A DNA stretch of 9,289 nucleotides, taken from contig CAMYVI010000090.1 of NCBI GenBank assembly GCA_947302185.1, positions 1 through 9,289 on the forward strand, read 5' to 3'. Origin of the DNA: an uncultured Lachnospiraceae bacterium (lineage in GTDB: Bacteria > Bacillota_A > Clostridia > Lachnospirales > Lachnospiraceae). Positions 4,639 to 9,289 of this stretch are shown here, in pieces. A program made the translations under genes and the position numbers. How positions within the stretch are numbered: the first letter of the stretch is position 1; every line of letters begins with the position of its first letter. The notes under the pieces were generated by a model, which saw only the letters and a list, made by a program, of their open reading frames with translations, did not search any database and had not been told where the DNA came from.

Positions 4639-7600
4639 ATGATAAACAGACTTTCATACGACAGAGAACACGATGCATGCGGAATCGGAGCCGTCGTCAA
4701 GATCGACGGCGTCCCGGAACACTCCGTGATGGATGACGCCCTGTCCATAGTCGAGAAACTGGAGCACAGGGCAGGCAAGGACGCGAGCGGCACAGTAGGT
4801 GACGGCGTCGGAATCATGCTCCAGATTTCCCATTCTTTCTTTTCATCTGCAGCCGGAGAAATCGGGATAGAGCTCGGAGAGTCCGGAGAATACGGGGTCG
4901 GCATGTTCTTTTTGCCGCAGGAGGGGCTCAGGCGGACATTTGCCAGAAGACTCTTTGAAGTCATTTCCGACAAGGAAGGCATTCCGGTCATTGGCTGGAG
5001 AGAAGTTCCGATTTGTCCGGATATCCTGGGAAAACGGGCGCGCGACTGCATGCCGTCCATCTGGCAGTGCTTCCTCAGAAAGCCGGAAACGATAACGAAG
5101 GGCATTGAATTTGACCGAAGGCTGTATGTGGTCCGCCGGGAATTTGAACAGAGTTCCGAGGATACTTATATCTGTTCCCTGTCGTCACGGACTATCGTTT
5201 ACAAAGGAATGTTCCTGGTCGGCCAGCTGCGCAGATTCTATGAGGATCTTCAAAGTCCGGACTACGCTACGGCCATCGCGCTGGTCCACTCGAGGTTTTC
5301 CACCAATACACTGCCGAGCTGGGAGAGAGCGCATCCTTACCGCTTTATCGCTCACAACGGGGAAATCAACACGATCCGCGGCAACACGGACCGCATGCTT
5401 GCCCGGGAGGAGACGATGCATTCAGCCTTGCTGTCTGCTGACAGGGACAGGATTTATCCGGTCATTTCGGCCAGCGGTTCCGATTCCGCCATGCTTGATA
5501 ATACGCTGGAATTTCTTTACATGAACGGAATGGATCTTCCGCTCGCCATGATGACACTGATTCCGGAGCCGTGGAAGAATAACCGCTTTATGAGCGAGTC
5601 CAAAAAGGATTTTTATCATTACTATGCGACCATGATGGAACCGTGGGACGGTCCTGCAGCCATTTTGTTCACGGACGGAGAACTGTTCGGAGCGACGCTC
5701 GACCGGAACGGACTCCGGCCCTCGAGATATTATGTCACGGACGATAACCGCCTGATTCTCTCATCGGAGGTCGGCGTCCTCGACATTGCTCCGGAGCATA
5801 TCGTGGAAAAATCGAGGCTCACTCCCGGACGAATGCTGCTTGTCGATACCGGAAGAAAGAGAATCATATCCGACGAGGAGTGCAAGGAATTCTATGCGTC
5901 GGCACATCCCTACGGGGAATGGCTTGATTCGAATTTAATACATCTGGAGGATTTGACGATACCGAACCGTCAGGTGGAAGTCCACACGCAGGAGGAGCGG
6001 GACAGACTCTATAAGGTCTTCGGTTACGGCTATGAGGAGGTCAAGTCCTATATCTCGGAGGCTGCGGAAAACGGCGCCGAGCCCACCGTTTCCATGGGTC
6101 ACGACGTACCTATCGCATCTCTCTCGGATAACTATCCGCTGATGTACCGGTTTTTCCAGCAGCAATTCGCACAGGTCACAAACCCGCCGATTGATTCCCT
6201 GCGGGAGAAAATCGTCACCGATACGACTGTCTATATCGGTTCCGACGGGGATCTTCTCCGCGCACGGAGCGATAACTGCTCGGTGCTCGAGGTCAATAAC
6301 CCGATTCTGACAGGCGTCGAGATCATGAAGATTCGTTCGATGAAGCACCGGGGGTTCAGAACTGAGACAGTCTCCCTGCTCTATTATAAGCATACGTCGC
6401 TCTCACGTGCGGTCGAGCATCTTTACCTGTCGGTCGACCGGGCTGTATCGGGCGGAGCAAATATCATCATCCTCTCAGATCGCGGCGTCGATGAAAATCA
6501 CGTGCCGATTCCGGCACTGCTGGCGGTATCAGCCGTGGAACAGCACCTGGTACGCACCAGGAAGAGGACTGCTGTCTCTCTCATCCTCGAAAGCGGCGAG
6601 GTGAGAGATGTTCATCAGACGGCCTGTATCCTCGGTTTCGGCGCGCGGGCCGTCAATCCTTATCTGGCTCATGAGTGTATAGGAGAACTGGTTTCACTCG
6701 GACTTCTGGATAAGGACCTGCACACGGCGATTGTCGATTACAACAAGGCGCTGCTTCACGGTGTTGTGAAGATCGCCGCCAAGATGGGTATCTCGACGAT
6801 CCAGTCCTATCAGTCGGCGAGAATATTTGAGGCGATCGGCCTGTCCGATGAAGTTATCGATAAGTATTTCACGGGAGTTGTCAGCCGTGTCGGAGGCATC
6901 GGCGTGAGAGAGCTTGAGGAGGGGATTGCGTACCGGCATGACAGGGCATTTGATCCGATGGGACTTCCGGTGGATCCGGTTCTCGACAGTACGGGCTTCC
7001 ACAATCTGAGGAGCGGTCCGGGCAAGGAAGATCATCTTTACAGTCCGAAGATTATTGTCCTGCTCCAGCAGGCGGTCCGTACCGGAAATTATGACAAATT
7101 CAGGGAGTACACATCTCTCGTGGACGATGCGAATCATCCTCATACGCTCCGCGGCCTGCTCGAATTCGTTCCGGCAGGCGAACCTGTCAGTATCGATCAG
7201 GTCGAGCCCGTCTCTGAGATCGTGAAGCGTTTCCAGGTCGGTGCCATGAGTTACGGATCCCTCTCAAAAGAGGCTCACGAGACGATAGCGACGGCTATGA
7301 ACCGCCTCGGCGGACGTTCCAACACCGGAGAGGGCGGAGAGGACACGGCCCGCTTCGGGACCGACAGGAACAGTGCGGTCAAGCAGGTGGCCTCCGGACG
7401 TTTCGGCGTGACGGAGGAATATCTCCTCAGTGCGAAGGAAATACAGATCAAGATGGCACAGGGCGCGAAGCCGGGCGAGGGCGGAAATCTTCCGGCCAAA
7501 AAGGTATATCCGTGGGTAGCGAAGACGAGATGTTCAACTCCGGGCGTACAGCTGATTTCACCGCCTCCGCACCATGACATTTATTCCATCGAGGATCTGG

Positions 7601-9186
7601 CTCAGCTTATTTATGATCTGAAAAATGCAAACAGAGCCGCCAGAATCTCCGTCAAACTCGTTTCCGAGGCAGGCGTCGGCACGATCGCATCCGGCGTTGC
7701 AAAGGCAGGAGCACAGGTCGTTCTGATTTCCGGCTACGACGGCGGCACGGGAGCCGCTCCCTACAGTTCGGTCCACAACGCCGGTCTTCCGTGGGAACTC
7801 GGAGTCGCGGAGACACATCAGGCGCTGATAGAGAGCGGACTTCGCTCCAGGGTCAGGATCGAGACGGACGGAAAACTTATGACGGGCAGAGACGTCGCCA
7901 TCGCGGCCCTTCTGGGGGCGGAGGAGTTCGGATTTGCCACGGCTCCGCTGGTATCTCTCGGCTGCATGATGATGAGAGTCTGCTCGAAAGATACCTGCCC
8001 GGTCGGTATCGCGACGCAGAACAAAAAGCTGAGGTCGAGATTTGCCGGAAAGCCGGAGCATGTGATGAATTTTATGACATTTGTGGCCACGCAGCTCCGG
8101 GAGATAATGGCCGGGCTGGGCTTTAAGACGGTAGACGAGATGGTCGGCCGTACCGACTGCCTGCGGAAACGCGGGAGTTTTGAGCAGGAACAGGCGCAGA
8201 CGATTTCATTTGCGGAAATTCTGAAAGACGGGTTCGCAGATGCGGAAGATAACCGTTTCGATCCGAAGAGAAGCTATGATTTCGGGCTTGAGAAGACGCT
8301 AGATGTGCGCTGTCTGCTGCCTTGGTTCGAGGAGACTGCGGGCGATCGCAATTCCGAGCTGGGAAATGCCTGCTCTGCTCAGATTTCGGTCGAGGTCAGC
8401 TCCACGGACAGGACTTTCGGAACGATTCTGGGATCGGAAATAGTCAGAAAATACGGGAGCAGATGTGCAGACCTTCCCGAGGACAGATTTCTCATTAACT
8501 GTTCCGGGGGAGGAGGTCAGTCATTCGGAGCTTTCATTCCGCACGGCCTGACGATTCGGCTCGAGGGCGATGCAAATGACGGCTTCGGAAAAGGCCTCTC
8601 CGGCGGAACGCTGATCGTCAGGCCTCCGAGAGGCAGCCGGTTCAAGGCTTCCGAGAATATTATCGTCGGAAACGTCGCGCTGTACGGGGCTACATCCGGG
8701 AAGGCGTATATATGCGGCATTGCGGGCGAGCGCTTCTGCGTCAGAAATTCCGGCGCCACGGCAGTCGCGGAAGGCTGCGGAGACCATGGCCTCGAATATA
8801 TGACAGGCGGAAGGGCCGTGATTCTCGGCAGCACCGGCAAGAACTTTGCTGCGGGCATGAGCGGGGGAATTGCTTACGTGCTGGATCGTAATCACAGTCT
8901 GTACCGCCGGGTGAATAAGGACATGGTCGAGCTCGAGGAGCTCAGGGACAAATATGATATCGCGGAACTCAAAGAGATTCTCACGGATTATGTGAGGGCT
9001 ACGGATTCCGGGCTCGGAAAGGAGATACTCGCGCATTTTGATGAAGAAATCGCATGCTTCAAGAAGGTCGTGCCAAGGGATTATCAGAGGATGATCCGGA
9101 TGATCGGGAAGTACGAGGAGCAGGGGATTTCGAGGGAGAATGCGGAGCTGGAGGCTTTCAGGGAGTTGACGAGTGTGACGGTGTGA
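4639..9186 (+). CDS. gltB: Glutamate synthase (GOGAT), large/alpha subunit
   Basis: 1515 residues, the full length of bacterial GltB. It transfers the glutamine amide to 2-oxoglutarate to give two glutamates, completing the GS-GOGAT cycle with GlnN. After a 13-residue propeptide comes the nucleophile Cys14 (DACGIGAV). The class II amidotransferase domain (to about 430) shows RFSTNTLPSW (219-228), HNGEINTIRGN (239-249), GSDSAMLDNTLE (280-291) and LDRNGLRPSRY (354-364). A central domain (about 475-770) has NPPIDSLREKIV (515-526). The FMN-binding synthase domain includes VGAMSYGSLS (867-876), QGAKPGEGGNLPAKKV (941-956) and SGYDGGTGAAP (1031-1041). Cys1109, Cys1115 and Cys1120 form the CX5CX4C pattern of the [3Fe-4S] cluster. 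A C-terminal GXGXG beta-helix domain (about 1240-1430) begins near GGGGQSFGAF. No domain or key residue is missing. Electrons normally come through a GltD subunit, not seen in the 103 nt downstream. The gene is divergent from glnN and sits behind its own leader terminator. Confidence 0.97.
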   Translation: MINRLSYDREHDACGIGAVVKIDGVPEHSVMDDALSIVEKLEHRAGKDASGTVGDGVGIMLQISHSFFSSAAGEIGIELGESGEYGVGMFFLPQEGLRRTFARRLFEVISDKEGIPVIGWREVPICPDILGKRARDCMPSIWQCFLRKPETITKGIEFDRRLYVVRREFEQSSEDTYICSLSSRTIVYKGMFLVGQLRRFYEDLQSPDYATAIALVHSRFSTNTLPSWERAHPYRFIAHNGEINTIRGNTDRMLAREETMHSALLSADRDRIYPVISASGSDSAMLDNTLEFLYMNGMDLPLAMMTLIPEPWKNNRFMSESKKDFYHYYATMMEPWDGPAAILFTDGELFGATLDRNGLRPSRYYVTDDNRLILSSEVGVLDIAPEHIVEKSRLTPGRMLLVDTGRKRIISDEECKEFYASAHPYGEWLDSNLIHLEDLTIPNRQVEVHTQEERDRLYKVFGYGYEEVKSYISEAAENGAEPTVSMGHDVPIASLSDNYPLMYRFFQQQFAQVTNPPIDSLREKIVTDTTVYIGSDGDLLRARSDNCSVLEVNNPILTGVEIMKIRSMKHRGFRTETVSLLYYKHTSLSRAVEHLYLSVDRAVSGGANIIILSDRGVDENHVPIPALLAVSAVEQHLVRTRKRTAVSLILESGEVRDVHQTACILGFGARAVNPYLAHECIGELVSLGLLDKDLHTAIVDYNKALLHGVVKIAAKMGISTIQSYQSARIFEAIGLSDEVIDKYFTGVVSRVGGIGVRELEEGIAYRHDRAFDPMGLPVDPVLDSTGFHNLRSGPGKEDHLYSPKIIVLLQQAVRTGNYDKFREYTSLVDDANHPHTLRGLLEFVPAGEPVSIDQVEPVSEIVKRFQVGAMSYGSLSKEAHETIATAMNRLGGRSNTGEGGEDTARFGTDRNSAVKQVASGRFGVTEEYLLSAKEIQIKMAQGAKPGEGGNLPAKKVYPWVAKTRCSTPGVQLISPPPHHDIYSIEDLAQLIYDLKNANRAARISVKLVSEAGVGTIASGVAKAGAQVVLISGYDGGTGAAPYSSVHNAGLPWELGVAETHQALIESGLRSRVRIETDGKLMTGRDVAIAALLGAEEFGFATAPLVSLGCMMMRVCSKDTCPVGIATQNKKLRSRFAGKPEHVMNFMTFVATQLREIMAGLGFKTVDEMVGRTDCLRKRGSFEQEQAQTISFAEILKDGFADAEDNRFDPKRSYDFGLEKTLDVRCLLPWFEETAGDRNSELGNACSAQISVEVSSTDRTFGTILGSEIVRKYGSRCADLPEDRFLINCSGGGGQSFGAFIPHGLTIRLEGDANDGFGKGLSGGTLIVRPPRGSRFKASENIIVGNVALYGATSGKAYICGIAGERFCVRNSGATAVAEGCGDHGLEYMTGGRAVILGSTGKNFAAGMSGGIAYVLDRNHSLYRRVNKDMVELEELRDKYDIAELKEILTDYVRATDSGLGKEILAHFDEEIACFKKVVPRDYQRMIRMIGKYEEQGISRENAELEAFRELTSVTV

Positions 9187-9289
9187 GAGATAGGACAACT
9201 TATACTTCCCACGCGGAATCTATGAACTGTCTCGTCATAAAAAAATGCATCGTCGGGACGCTCCCGCTCGGTCTCGCTGGCAGCGGTAC
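9187..9289. other. 3' flank of gltB, no gene recognised
   Basis: The 103 bases after the gltB stop contain no ribosome binding site with a start codon and no T-run terminator on the plus strand. There is a run of seven A (9239-9245) and a small inverted repeat GGGA-CGC-TCCC (9255-9265). The only open frames here are short or continue out of the window; none shows a recognisable motif. If gltD follows, it starts beyond the window. Confidence 0.5.

Noticed and set aside
9200..9289. Minus-strand partial frames entering from the right edge, including a short one ending at 9200
   Set aside because: Too short and without motifs or homology signs; the GGGA-CGC-TCCC stem beside it is only four base pairs, so neither a gene end nor a terminator can be supported.

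Overview
The window looks like chromosomal DNA from a low-GC-lineage Gram-positive anaerobe (Bacillota, class Clostridia, plausibly Lachnospiraceae-like). The grounds are a type III glutamine synthetase, strong GGAGG-type ribosome binding sites, canonical TTGACA/17-bp promoters and many intrinsic terminators. The taxonomic call is inference from gene content and style; no rRNA or other marker is present.

Layout: (1) positions 1-241 hold the C-terminal end of an NhaC-type Na+/H+ antiporter on the plus strand. (2) A perfect 24-bp stem at 274-325 is a bidirectional terminator shared with the convergent minus-strand unit. (3) That unit is glnN (type III glutamine synthetase, 1947-4043) followed 29 nt later by asnB (glutamine-hydrolysing asparagine synthetase, 334-1917). 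(4) A roughly 600-bp divergent control region (4044-4638) separates glnN from (5) gltB (glutamate synthase large subunit, 4639-9186, plus strand). (6) The last 103 bases hold no recognised gene.

The genes form one ammonium-assimilation module. GlnN makes glutamine from glutamate and ammonia, GltB uses glutamine plus 2-oxoglutarate to regenerate glutamate, and AsnB passes the glutamine amide to aspartate. The small GOGAT subunit, GltD, is not seen immediately downstream.

The most interesting part is the divergent control region. Each side has a near-consensus sigma-70-type promoter, and each transcript then meets an intrinsic terminator before its gene, so both look like attenuated leaders. 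The glnN leader has a 15-bp hairpin whose 3' arm could pair instead with the 5' arm of the terminator. The two leaders share a bipartite sequence, TTCATGATG then AAAGGC(G/A)TC, at or in the terminator hairpin, and in both the ATGATG opens a short frame through the terminator. Between the promoters sit three copies of ACAAGATTTTCT, a candidate common operator. I cannot assign this to an RNA family by name; it is the best candidate here for an undescribed nitrogen-responsive regulatory system.
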